NCBI GenBank assembly: GCA_937934275.1
Contig: CALHAM010000021.1
Coordinates: forward strand, 1 to 64,000
Source of the DNA: an uncultured Saprospiraceae bacterium
GTDB lineage: Bacteria > Bacteroidota > Bacteroidia > Chitinophagales > Saprospiraceae
Direction: 5' to 3'
Length of the DNA stretch: 64,000 bases
The notes below the pieces were generated by a model. The model saw only the letters and a list, made by a program, of their open reading frames with translations, had not been told where the DNA came from and made no database searches. Of the stretch, positions 35,449-47,500 are shown piece by piece. The position numbers and the translations under genes are program-made. How positions within the stretch are numbered: position 1 is the first letter of the stretch; each line of letters begins with the position of its first letter.

Positions 35449-38400
35449 TTACTCTTGCATCACAAACATCTTCTTAGTTGCGCTGTGAGTGGGCGTATCG
35501 AGCTGGTAGAACAGCAAGCCAGCGGGCAATTCGGCGCGGTGGAGCACCGTGCTGTTGAAGCCGGCCTGAAACTGCCCCTTAATGCGCTTAACTAAACGAC
35601 CTTCGGCATCGCTAATGGTCAGGGTAGCTTCTGTAGCCTGAGGCAAATAGAAGACGATGGTGGTAAAGGTGCGCACCGGGTTGGGCGTGTTCTGCATAAG
35701 CTCAAACTCAGCGGCAGATGCCGATTCCGAGCTGCTTCCGAAGCGGAGCGCCAGAGCGGTCTTTTGACCGTCTACGGTGTAAGCTTCTGCGGGGGTGATG
35801 TGGCTGTTGAGGTAGAGCATTTGACTAAGCACGCCATCGCGACGAGCGCGAAACTGGAGCACAAAGCCCTCGCCGCGGTCTAAGGCCGCCGTCAAAGTGT
35901 GTTTATCGTCAAAGGCGGCGAAGTGTTCGCGCGAGAGGTTTTCACTGGGGAAGATGTCTATCAGGTCCAAGTCCGGATAGGTCAGTGTAAATTGGTAGGC
36001 TATGGTCTGTTCGGGCCGGAAGGCTACGGTGAACAACTCTCCTGCCTTCACGTGGCGGTCGTCTAGGAGTAAAAAGGTCGTTCCTGAGGTGCGCTCCTGA
36101 GCAGCGTTGACATGAGCAATGGCGTTACCGCTGACGTCGCCTACTTTAACAGCGACAAAATCTTCATTTAGGCGGTCGGCCAGCACCTCCATCACCTGAA
36201 TTTTTTCTGGGAACACCGTCAGGAACGGGTTGGTTGGGTCAGGGAAGTCGAAATTGCTCGGCAGGAAACGCCAGCTGGGAGCAGCCGGTAGTTCAGTGTA
36301 GATGCCTAAGATGAGTTTGCGCAGTTCCACGAGGTCGAAGGTGGTGATGGAGCGGCTACTATTGGCATCGGCAGCGATCATTTTGTAGGGGCTGCTCAGC
36401 GGCTCAAGACCGAGGATGTGCTTGTTGATGAGCACCAAGTCAAACGTAGAGACGCCGTTGAGTGGGCTGTCGTCCTTTGTCGGTATAAGTTCGTACGAGG
36501 AACCTAAAGGTAAAGCACCCGCAAAGGTGTAGTGGCCGTCAATATCGGTGGGCACAATGAGTTGTGCGGGCGGAATACCCGGCGCACCAAAGGTGACATT
36601 CATTTTGACTTGGGCATAAGAGACGCCCTCCTGCTTTTCCGTTTTCAGCGTGCCGGCAACGCTTGCATTTTGGCCGCTGCATACTCCCATATTGTCTTGA
36701 ATGTTGACTTGGGCCAGGCAGAAATCGGCATTGCCGGCCAAGTCCCTGGACCAGACTTCCACCTCTTGCGGTCCCAATTCACTGCAGGTGAAGGTTACGG
36801 TTTTTTGCGGCTGTCCGTTGGGCAACAGCGGAAAACCTTGCCCCACTCCTTTTTTGCGAATAGCAGTGATGAGTTTATCGGCAGGGGTGCAATTGTCGAA
36901 GGTGGATTGCAAGAAGTCGGCCTCGTTGAGCGTAATCATCTTGGTGGGCATCAGGTTGACGTTAATGTCCTTGCAGACGATCGTGGGCTTTTTGCAGTCC
37001 TTCACTTCGAAGAACCATTCGCAAGTCTGTTCGTTTCCGCAGCCGTCGTCCACAAACCAAACGATTTTATGCACACCGTAGGGCAGTTCGGGCACCGTGA
37101 AGGTATTGGGCGACTGTTGCGTATTCCAGCGGACGGCGGCAGTCTTCTTATTACCACTTGTCGTTACCTGCAAAGCAAAGCCGTACTTTTGGTTGGGCGG
37201 CACGGGGCGGAAGTCGAACTGGCGCGCTTCGCCACCGGTATAGTTGGGGGTGTTCGCGTTGTTGTAGTTCACGCGATTCCAACCCAAGCCGTTTATGCCT
37301 GTTTGCGTGCTGCTGATCACCGTTTCATGCGTGCCGTTGCCGTCGAGGTCTAAGCATAGCAGATAGCGGAAACTGACGTTTGCCCCGGAGCAGAGGTCGG
37401 TGGCGGTGATGTTCAGGTCAGTAGGAGCTTCGCACAGGTCGTGGCTGCTTGTGGTTGCATCCCACCAGTAGTTGGCGTTCCACAATTCGGCGTCGTTGTT
37501 CGTAACGTCGCACACTACATCTGGGCTGGGTTTGCAATTTTCAATGACGGGCTTTTGGTTGTCAATGATTTTAATGATTTGCCTGTAGCGGTAGCCGTTG
37601 GTGTTAGCGCTCCAGTAGAGGGAGAAGTTGGTCGGTGGCGCTCCGGGCGTGAGGGCAACCACTGTGGGCGCCCACGGGGCTGGGGTTCCCAGGGGCGATA
37701 CGGTCGGGCCGGGTAAATTAGAAGGATGGTTGGCCGTGGCGTTTGGCTCAGGGTTGGGCACCTGAGTCAGGCCTTGGTTGGGGTTGTAGCTGCACCAGTT
37801 GATGATCGTCCACGTGCGCTCGATGAGGAAGCAGGCATCGGGAACGACGGTGAAAATTTCGTCTTGGTAAGAGACGGCCAGCGCTTCGCAATCTTTGCCA
37901 AAGAAGGTCGGTTGACCGTAGTTGCCCGTGCCGTCGCAAGAGGTAACGATGACATCATTGGGGAAACGGACGAAATAGTCCTGTTCATAGTTTACGAAGA
38001 TGCGCTGCGAGCAGCTTTGCGTGTTGCCGCCGCAGTCTTTGACGCAAAACGTGCGCGTGATGGTGCCGCGATTGCATAGCGTGTCGAATAGGGCGAGGTT
38101 AACGGTTTGCACGATGGTATCCACGCAGCAGTTGTCTGTGCCTTGCGCCTGGCCGTATTTCGACAACGATGGGTCGAAGTTTTCGCAGGAGACCGTAACG
38201 TTGTTGGGAGCAGTACAGGTAGGCTTGAGTTTGTCCTCTACCGTTACCTGAATCATGCAGTCGTTGGCGTTGTCTTCGCCAAATTCGAGGGATACCTCGC
38301 CGCTAGGCACCGAGATATCGTAAACGCGAAGGATAACAGTAATGCTCTTGCCCACGTCTTCGCAGCAGAAGCGCACTTGGTCGTAGAAGCGGTCGTTGGG

Positions 38401-39810
38401 TTGGCAACCGTTAGCATCCATTCGGCGCGCCTTAAAGCGCACGGTAGGCGCGCAGTTGTCGTAGGAGCCTTTGTCGAAGGTGCTGGCATTGACGAGAGAA
38501 ACACCCGAAGCGCCTAAGGCTACTTTGGTGAATTCAACACACACTGCATTAGGAGGTGTCTGGTCGGCTACAGTGACAAGAAACTGGCAGGTTGAGGTAT
38601 TGCCACAGTCATCGCGCACCACGTATCGCATGAGGGTGTTGCCCAAAGGCAGCCCTTGGGCAATGCCGAATACCCCTAAAGTATCGGGTAGCCAGGGGTT
38701 GTTACCCGGAAAATTCTGCAGCGTACCGGGCAGCGTATGCCCAATGCCGTTGATGGTGTATTCAGCCCAGATGTCTTTGATGCGCGAGCAATTGTCCTCG
38801 ATGAGGATGTCGGGTAGGTCGAGGTCGCGCACGCAGTTCCACGGGTTGGTGTTGACGGTTATGTCTTGAGGACAGTCCACCACTGGCCCTTGATCGTCTT
38901 GTACCTTTATGAGCTGAATATGCTGGCGCGGGTTTGTCCCTGGGCTGGTGGGCAGGCACCAATCGAGTACTGTCCAGGTGCGCAGAATCTTGCGCGAACC
39001 GTCGCAAATAGGCAGGGTTTGGTCGGTGTAAGCGATGCTCAGCTCACAAAACGTGTTTTGCGGGAAAAGCGGAAATTGACGGCCGAACTCCGAAATGAAA
39101 GGCACGCCGGTATTGGCCGGGTCAGTGTCCGGATTTTCGCAAGAGACGGTAATATCTGCCGGGAATTGTACGGCGTTGGCGTTGCGGCGCTGAAAGTAGA
39201 TGAACTGCGTGCACGAGGCCGAATTGCCGCTTTGATCCACAGCCGTCCAGGTGCGGCGGACATAAGCGCTGATGTTGGTCAGCCCATTGACTGTGCCGTT
39301 GCAAGGCAGGTCGGTAAATGCATCTATGTACGACAGCGTGGCGTTGCCACAGTTTTCCACTACGTTGGGATAAGCAGCGCTGATGTTGAGCTCGTTTTGC
39401 AAGTATTGCGGCGTGTAGTTAGTAACCCCACACACCAACGTAATGTTGGTGCACGCGATTTGGGGAGCCAGTTTGTCCTCCACCAGGATGTAGCCCCAGC
39501 AGCTGTTGCCGCTGTTGAGGTCGCGTACGCGCACTTGGAGGGTCTGATTGATATGGTTCGCATTCACGACGCCGGGAACCCAAACACCGTTCACTTTAAT
39601 TTCGACGACAAAGTTGCCGTTTGGGCAGCCATTGCCTTCTAAAATCATGTCTGGGTCTATGGGCACTTCGCAGTCTTCATCCAGAGAGATCTGCACAAAA
39701 TTGTTGCACGACATCGTACATTGCGCTTGGGCGGGATAGGCCGCACCGATGGCGAAAAAAGCCCATAATGCCCACTGAAAAACGGTCAGAGTAAAGCGAT
39801 TCTGATTCAT
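35449..39810 (-). CDS. large secreted T9SS type A protein with HYR-like, dockerin-like and cohesin-like modules
   Basis: Predicted surface or extracellular protein of 1453 residues. It has a signal peptide (ending AYPAQAQ), then a long N-terminal part (about 30-1060) of repeated HYR-like modules, each starting with sequences such as VEDKLAP, VQDDQGPVVDCPQDITV, VADQTPPNAVC or IIDNQKPVIENC and containing paired cysteines. About 1075-1165 contains a carboxypeptidase-regulatory-like strand pair and two dockerin-like repeats (STFDLVLINKHILGL, TTFDLVELRKLILGI). About 1245-1357 looks like a cohesin-type sandwich. The last 85 residues are a T9SS type A sorting tail (LMQNTPNPV...TTIVFYLPQ...LPAGLLFYQL...KKMFVMQ). 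Start at MNQNRFT (39810). It probably acts in adhesion or matrix building. Confidence 0.88.
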   Translation of the reverse strand: MNQNRFTLTVFQWALWAFFAIGAAYPAQAQCTMSCNNFVQISLDEDCEVPIDPDMILEGNGCPNGNFVVEIKVNGVWVPGVVNANHINQTLQVRVRDLNSGNSCWGYILVEDKLAPQIACTNITLVCGVTNYTPQYLQNELNISAAYPNVVENCGNATLSYIDAFTDLPCNGTVNGLTNISAYVRRTWTAVDQSGNSASCTQFIYFQRRNANAVQFPADITVSCENPDTDPANTGVPFISEFGRQFPLFPQNTFCELSIAYTDQTLPICDGSRKILRTWTVLDWCLPTSPGTNPRQHIQLIKVQDDQGPVVDCPQDITVNTNPWNCVRDLDLPDILIEDNCSRIKDIWAEYTINGIGHTLPGTLQNFPGNNPWLPDTLGVFGIAQGLPLGNTLMRYVVRDDCGNTSTCQFLVTVADQTPPNAVCVEFTKVALGASGVSLVNASTFDKGSYDNCAPTVRFKARRMDANGCQPNDRFYDQVRFCCEDVGKSITVILRVYDISVPSGEVSLEFGEDNANDCMIQVTVEDKLKPTCTAPNNVTVSCENFDPSLSKYGQAQGTDNCCVDTIVQTVNLALFDTLCNRGTITRTFCVKDCGGNTQSCSQRIFVNYEQDYFVRFPNDVIVTSCDGTGNYGQPTFFGKDCEALAVSYQDEIFTVVPDACFLIERTWTIINWCSYNPNQGLTQVPNPEPNATANHPSNLPGPTVSPLGTPAPWAPTVVALTPGAPPTNFSLYWSANTNGYRYRQIIKIIDNQKPVIENCKPSPDVVCDVTNNDAELWNANYWWDATTSSHDLCEAPTDLNITATDLCSGANVSFRYLLCLDLDGNGTHETVISSTQTGINGLGWNRVNYNNANTPNYTGGEARQFDFRPVPPNQKYGFALQVTTSGNKKTAAVRWNTQQSPNTFTVPELPYGVHKIVWFVDDGCGNEQTCEWFFEVKDCKKPTIVCKDINVNLMPTKMITLNEADFLQSTFDNCTPADKLITAIRKKGVGQGFPLLPNGQPQKTVTFTCSELGPQEVEVWSRDLAGNADFCLAQVNIQDNMGVCSGQNASVAGTLKTEKQEGVSYAQVKMNVTFGAPGIPPAQLIVPTDIDGHYTFAGALPLGSSYELIPTKDDSPLNGVSTFDLVLINKHILGLEPLSSPYKMIAADANSSRSITTFDLVELRKLILGIYTELPAAPSWRFLPSNFDFPDPTNPFLTVFPEKIQVMEVLADRLNEDFVAVKVGDVSGNAIAHVNAAQERTSGTTFLLLDDRHVKAGELFTVAFRPEQTIAYQFTLTYPDLDLIDIFPSENLSREHFAAFDDKHTLTAALDRGEGFVLQFRARRDGVLSQMLYLNSHITPAEAYTVDGQKTALALRFGSSSESASAAEFELMQNTPNPVRTFTTIVFYLPQATEATLTISDAEGRLVKRIKGQFQAGFNSTVLHRAELPAGLLFYQLDTPTHSATKKMFVMQE

Positions 39811-39948
39811 GTGATTAAGCCAATTGGATGAAACCATAATACTGGGGGGAGATTACGCGGGAGAGCACATGCCCCAAATTTTGAAATAAAGATATTCACT
39901 CAGTCTTTCTCATTTGTCAAAAAGAATGCCCTCTTCATCAAAAGAGCC

Positions 39949-39984
39949 TTCTCCCCGCCAGTATTTTTTTTACGGCGGAGAGAA
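39949..39984 (-). terminator. hairpin downstream of the response regulator gene
   Basis: TTCTCCCCGCC (39949-39959) pairs with GGCGGAGAGAA (39974-39984) with one C-A mismatch. The loop has eight T on the plus strand. It lies 3' of the minus-strand regulator gene and 5' of the T9SS gene, so it may separate the two transcription units. Confidence 0.4.
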
Positions 39985-40016
39985 AGCAGGTTTCGTGCCA
40001 TTTTTTTGAGGGGGCG

Positions 40017-40694
40017 TCAGACAAGATGGTTCTCCAGGGCTATTTTGACCACTCCAGCCGTGCTGTTGACCTTAAGTTTGCGCATGATGTTCTTTCGATG
40101 CACGCTGACGGTTTGGTCGCTAATGAAGAGCTGCTGGGCGATTTCCTTGTTGCTCATGACTTGAGCAATGTAGCGCAGTACTTCCATTTCGCGACGCGTT
40201 AGGCCGTATTTGCGAGCAAAGCGCGTATCGGGCAAAGTGGGGTCCATACCCAACCCCGCCATTTGTTCGTTAAGGGTGAGGCCGGGGCCTAAGTGAGTTT
40301 TCCCCATTAAGACTGCTTCGATGGCACAGAAAAGATCATCAGCGAAAACGGATTTGGGGAGAACACCGTCTGCACCGCCGCGAAAAGCAGCTTTCAGCAG
40401 ACGCACGTCATCGTTATAGGTAAACAGCAGAATTCGCCCATAGGGATACGTTTTGCGAAGGCTAGATAGTGTGTTGGCTACCTCGCCTCCCAGTAGGGTG
40501 ATGTCTAACAGCAGTAAGTTGGGTTGCTCTTCAGACAGTAAGGGCAGCAGATCAGAAAGCTGCGAAACGACGCCCCGAACTTCGAAGCGATGATGGCCGC
40601 TTCCCGACGCAAGGGCTTGCTGAAGCCCTTCCACGAAAATAGGCTGCGAGTCGGCGATAACAACGCTGAGCGTTCTCACTGCAGAAGTGGTCAT
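40017..40694 (-). CDS. LuxR/NarL family response regulator
   Basis: DNA-binding response regulator of 225 aa. The receiver domain (about 8-125) keeps the phosphoacceptor Asp64 (LLLLDITLL), Thr92 (LLFTYND) and Lys114 (VLPKSVF). Its acidic pocket reads IADSQP, so the second of the usual paired acidic residues is Ser16. The helix-turn-helix domain (about 160-225) is typical: YGLTRREMEVLRYIAQVMSNKEIAQQLFISDQTVSVHRKNIMRKL. No sensor kinase is encoded nearby, so the kinase must lie elsewhere. It sits between the large T9SS gene (same strand, downstream) and the divergent haloperoxidase-like gene, either of which could be a target. Confidence 0.93.
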   Translation of the reverse strand: MTTSAVRTLSVVIADSQPIFVEGLQQALASGSGHHRFEVRGVVSQLSDLLPLLSEEQPNLLLLDITLLGGEVANTLSSLRKTYPYGRILLFTYNDDVRLLKAAFRGGADGVLPKSVFADDLFCAIEAVLMGKTHLGPGLTLNEQMAGLGMDPTLPDTRFARKYGLTRREMEVLRYIAQVMSNKEIAQQLFISDQTVSVHRKNIMRKLKVNSTAGVVKIALENHLV

Positions 40695-40939
40695 ATCGTG
40701 TGTGTAGCGTACAGAGAAGGGGCAATTTCCGTACCAGCCCGGGCGCTTTTAGCTTCGAAAGGGAGCCGCGAAGAAGGGCTGCGCAGCGTCCTGTCTGGCG
40801 GGCGACAAAATTGCGGGTAGCAAGGTTGGCAAAATTGTTGCCGCCTTATGGTGGTCGAAGTACGCTCAAGCCCTAGCGTTCGAGGCCCAAACCCATGCAC
40901 TGAGCAAAGCATCGTTGAAAGAAAGTTAAAGAAATGCAC

Positions 40940-42289
40940 ATGAGAAAAGTTGGAACGCCATTCCTCTTCTTGCTTTTGCTGGTCTGGGCCTGTCAGCCTG
41001 AGAAAAATTCTTCAGCGTCGGCTCACCTGACCTATCAGGCACAGCGCTACGAGGGGCGCTTCCTCAACGAATGGATAGCCCTAACGCTCTCCGCCATTCA
41101 AGAGCAAAAGCTTAGCCCTCCGGAGGCAGCCCGCGTTTTGGGATACGTAGGCCTGACCGCTTGGGAAGCTATTTGTCGCGGAACACCCAATGGCCAAAGC
41201 CTAAGCGGTCAAATCCGCGATTACGAGGCTCCTCCCTTCGATCCCAACAAAGTGTATGACTGGGGCCTTGTATTGTGCTCAGCCATGCGCAGTGTATTGC
41301 CCGAGGTATTGGAGAACATGACTAACAACCAACGCTCAGCCTTGGAGTTGCTTTTTGCCGCCCAAGAGGACACACTCGCTCAAAGCGGCATTAGCGAGCG
41401 CATCCGCCAAGACTCGCGCTTTTGGGGCGGTCGCATTGGCGCCACCATCGCTGCGCGCGCCCGACGCGACGGACGCTCTGCCCTGCGGCACATTACGCCA
41501 GCACTGCCTCAGCGCAATGCCGAACATCCCCAATATTGGCTGCCCACACTACCCGACCAAAGGGCTGTAGAGCCACTGTGGAGCCAGGTAAACACCTTTA
41601 TTTGGGAGCCTGGCATCTTCTGCCTACCACCCGCTCCACCGCCCTACAGCACGGTTAAGTCCTCAGAATGGTATCTACAAGCCCAAGAAGTAGCCGATGT
41701 TCCCAAAACGACCGCTAACCGCATCATCGCCTTTCACTGGGAAGACGGCCCTGGGCGCTCGAGCACTCCTGCTGGCCATTGGTTCAACATCGCTCGTCAA
41801 TTATTGGAGCGCAGCAGCAGTAACTTGGCGGATTGTGCCCGCCTCTACTGCATGTTGGGCTTGGGCGCTGCTGACGTCAGCTCGCTGTGCTGGTTAGTTA
41901 AATATCAATACTTTCTCTTGCGCCCTATCACCTACATCCGCGAAAACGTAGATCCAAATTGGCAGCCCCTTATCTTCACACCTGCCCATCCAGAATACTT
42001 GAGCGAGGGTGCCGCCATAGCTGCCGCCTGCTCCGAGTTGTTGATCCGCCAATTAGGCGACTCTGGACTTGTGGACCGAACCCACTTAGGTAGCCTTTTA
42101 TTCACCCCTGAAGGCGGCCCTTTTGTCTTGCCCGAACGCACGTTTGGCTCCGTGCGCCAAGCCGCTCAAGAAGCCGCCTTTGCACCTGTACTCGGCGGCA
42201 TACATTTTCGACGCTCCTGTGAAGAAGGGCAGCGCTCTGGCCGCTGTATTGCCGAGCAGCTCCTGCAGCATCTCCAGTTTGTGCGTTAG
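40940..42289 (+). CDS. vanadium-dependent haloperoxidase / PAP2-like lipoprotein, degenerate active site
   Basis: A 449-residue lipoprotein (FLFLLLLVWACQPE lipobox), all-helical. Its C-terminal half aligns by eye with the vanadium haloperoxidase/PAP2 superfamily: KYQYFLLRPITYIR (about residue 321) matches motif 1. The second motif reads HPEYLSEGAA where active members have PSGH, and the third reads APVLGGIHFRR where SRxxxGxH is expected. Motif 1 is thus kept, while the catalytic His of motif 2 and the Arg of motif 3 appear lost. Halogenating or phosphatase activity is doubtful. I prefer the second ATG (MRKVG) over the one at 40934. It is divergent from the response regulator gene. Confidence 0.82.
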   Translation: MRKVGTPFLFLLLLVWACQPEKNSSASAHLTYQAQRYEGRFLNEWIALTLSAIQEQKLSPPEAARVLGYVGLTAWEAICRGTPNGQSLSGQIRDYEAPPFDPNKVYDWGLVLCSAMRSVLPEVLENMTNNQRSALELLFAAQEDTLAQSGISERIRQDSRFWGGRIGATIAARARRDGRSALRHITPALPQRNAEHPQYWLPTLPDQRAVEPLWSQVNTFIWEPGIFCLPPAPPPYSTVKSSEWYLQAQEVADVPKTTANRIIAFHWEDGPGRSSTPAGHWFNIARQLLERSSSNLADCARLYCMLGLGAADVSSLCWLVKYQYFLLRPITYIRENVDPNWQPLIFTPAHPEYLSEGAAIAAACSELLIRQLGDSGLVDRTHLGSLLFTPEGGPFVLPERTFGSVRQAAQEAAFAPVLGGIHFRRSCEEGQRSGRCIAEQLLQHLQFVR

Positions 42290-42384
42290 GGAAAATCGCT
42301 TTTTTTTGCCTTGAGTTGTTGTAGACAAAAAAAACAGCGGGTAACGATGCCACTGTCTTCAAAAGGCACCTTCTTTGGCAGCAA

Positions 42385-42392
42385 TATCTTTG
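42385..42392 (+). promoter_or_regulatory. -7 promoter element of the fadH-like gene
   Basis: TATCTTTG is an exact match to TAnnTTTG, 13 nt before the ATG at 42406. No TTG is present at the -33 distance. The 5' leader would be very short. Confidence 0.5.
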
Positions 42393-42402
42393 CTCACCTT
42401 AG

Positions 42403-44442
<2,040 letters not shown>

Positions 44443-44493
44443 CACCCCTGCCCGATACCGTCCAAAGAAAAAATTTCGCATTATTCGTACGCC

Positions 44494-44515
44494 AGCAGCC
44501 AAAGCTGCTCCTTTT
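44494..44515 (+). terminator. weak hairpin terminator after fadH
   Basis: AGCAGC (44494-44499) and GCTGCT (44504-44509) form a 6-bp stem with loop CAAA, followed by CCTTTT. It lies in the 81-nt gap between the convergent fadH and SprB-repeat genes. Confidence 0.4.
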
Positions 44516-44523
44516 GAAATAGC

Positions 44524-47500
44524 TTAACGGATCAACGTTACATCGCCCTTCAGTAGCTCGACCCAGCCATCGAGGTATTCCACTTCGGCATACCAGGCAA
44601 ATACGGCCGGATTGAGCGGCTGGCCGTTGTGGTAGCCATCCCACCCTTCCGAAAAGACATTGGGCGAAAACGCGTACCGTTCAAAAACAAGCTCGCCCCA
44701 ACGGCTGTAGATGCGCAAGACGCGAATTTGACGCAAAAGACCAGGGCGAGCATAAAGGGTAAAATACCGGTTTTCGGGCCATGGTGCCTCCGGATGGAAG
44801 GCATTAGGCGCATAGACGTCATCGCGTACGACGCTGACCAAGACGCGAGCCTCTGAGCGGCACCCGTTCTCCGTGGTAAACGCCACAACGTAAGGAGTGG
44901 TGCGCAGCGGACGCACCCACAGTTCCGTGCAAGTGTCGCATCCTGACAGTACAGCAGTGGGATTGACCCAGTGAAAGCGCACTGCACCAGAGGCACTGGC
45001 CAAAGGCGGTATGGCTACCCGCAGCCAGGCGCTGTCACCCAACCAAATAGTAGTATCGGCGAAGACGTCGCCCAACAATGCTGGCAGTGTAGGCATCGAA
45101 AAAGAGTAGGCAAAGCGGCAGCCCGCCGAGTCCACAACGTTGAGCGTAAGGGGGCCGCCGCCTATGCCATTAAAGCGCGGTACATCAGAATTAGGCGTTC
45201 GGTTGAGGCCGTAGCGCGTGCCGGGCGGAAAGCCCGATACAGACAATAGACCATTGGCCCGATCGGCGCAAGGTTGACGTTCTACTTCAAACGTTGGCTC
45301 ATAGGGTGCCGGCTCGCGCACTTCAACGTCGGTCTGTAGCGTGCAGCCGTTGGCGTCGGTCAATGTCAGTGTGTAGTCACCTGCTGCCAAGTTTTGAGCG
45401 GAAGCGATACTACTTCCACTCGACCAAACATAGTTGTATGGTGGAACACCTCCAGAGGGCTGCGCCACGACACCGCCGCTATTTTCGCCAAAACAGCGCA
45501 CGTCGGCAACACTCAAGGTGACCAATAAGGAATCGGGCTGCGTTACCGAGGTCGAGAGGAGTGCCGTGCACCCCTTAGCATCCGTGAGGACAAAAGTATA
45601 AACACCCACTACTAGCCCTGTCAGCGGTGAAGTTACCGGTTGGCCGCCTTGGACAAACTGGTACGGAGCAGATCCTCCTTGAGCCGCCAGCTCAATGCGA
45701 CCATCACTGCCGCCAAAGCACCGCACTGGCCGAGCTAGAGCCTGGCCTACCAGCAGAGGTGGCTGAGCTATTTCCACTTGTAAAACATACGTGCAACCTA
45801 AAACATCGGAGACCGTAACGGTGTAAACCCCCGCCTGGACCACAATACCGGCAGCTGCGGTGTTATCGGACCACTGATAGGCAAACGGCGGATACCCCGA
45901 AGCCAGCACCTCGGCGCTCCCCCGACCGCCAAAACAGTCGGCCGAGTCGGCCCTGACCGATACCTGCGACGTCAGCGTTTGAAGCACCGCATCGGCACTA
46001 ACACTACAACCATTAGCATCTATCACCACCACCGTGTGCGCACCACCAGAAAGCCCGGAAAGCTGTTGTGCAACGCCCCCTGGCGGCTGATCGTTGACGC
46101 GATACGGCGCCACCCCTCCTGAAACCAGAACATCGATGCGGCCATTGGCCCCTCCGATACAGTGCTCGTCCTCGAGCGCTAGCGACAACAGCAAGGGCAT
46201 CGGCTCAGTGAGCTCAACCGCAGCTATTGTCGTGCAATTGTTAGCATCCGTTAGGGTAAGTGCATATACCCCTGGAGGCAAATTCGCCGGGTTCGGCCCG
46301 CTGCCTGTAGGCGACCACGTATAGGTATAAGGCAATACACCGCCTGCAGCCACAGCGTTAATGGCACCATCAGTGGCGCCAGCACAGGAAACGCCAAAGC
46401 CGTTGTGCTCTAGGGCTGTCAGTTGTACACTTAGAGGCGCCGGCTCCTCAACGACAGCCGTCAGGGTATCCGTACAGCCCAGCGAGTCTAAAACGATTAA
46501 ACCATACGTCCCAGCGGGCAGTTGGGTCAATTGGCTGTCGGGGCTGGCTCCTGTGTCCCAAAGGAATTGCACGGGCAGCAATGCCCCTTGCACTGAGGCT
46601 ATCAGCACACCTGTGCTGTCGCCCGCACACGATACAGGCACAGCCGTTAAGCTCGCTTCTACTTTGCGCACTAAAAGGCGCACTGTATCGAAAGAGGTGC
46701 AGCCCTGAGCACGCGTTGTCTGCAAGACGAGCTGCTCCTGGTGCTGAAGCGATGCATCGAAAGGCCCCAAATAGCGGTAGGTCGGATCAGCAATTGTGCC
46801 ATTGCTCAGCGAAGCCGATGCCGGCGACCAGCTGTACGTCGCGCCGGTTAAAGGCTCAGCCCCTAAATGCGCTATCTGCCCAGCACAAAGCGTTTGGTCC
46901 TGTCCAGCATTGCGCAGCCGCACAAACGGAAGATACACGGTGTCGGGCTGACAAGCGCAGGCCGTATCCGCCAGCACCACCCACAGCCCTGAGCAACCTT
47001 GTGCTGCCGATACCTCAGCTGCGAAATCAAAGCCACTAACCGCACCGGGAAGCAAGCCATCCGTGGGAATTGCAAACGACGTCAGCAGCGAATCCGTCGG
47101 ATCTAACTGGCCGTCTTGGTCAGCGTCTAAGCGCACTTGAAGGGTCAGCAAGCCTCCACCAATTATCGTTGACACATTCTGAACGCGCACATGCAATTCC
47201 CAACGCTCCAAATGAGCACTTGCCGATGTAGCAACCCCGTCTAAGCCGACAAACTGGTAAACAGGTTTTTCCAAACTCAAAAAAGCAGAGTCCTCCAACA
47301 TCGTGAAATCTACAGCACAGCTGAGAGTACCGCACGGCAAATCCACCGCCTGAAGCATCTGCACCAAAACGGGATACATTTCTGCACAAGTTGCCGAAGG
47401 CACTGTTTGGCGCACTTCCAGGCTGAAAACGATGGAGTCGCCGGCTCCTACGCCCTCAGAAAGAGCAAAGGTAAGAAAGCGATGAGCGCCCGCCGCCACT

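Noticed and set aside
36532-37353. 273-aa and similar long plus-strand ORFs across the large T9SS gene
   Set aside because: They are GC-driven open frames opposite a confident coding region with signal peptide, domains and sorting tail.
45080-46665. SprB repeat block as a possible CRISPR or satellite array
   Set aside because: The repeats are protein-level, in frame and strongly diverged in DNA; there are no identical direct repeats with unique spacers.
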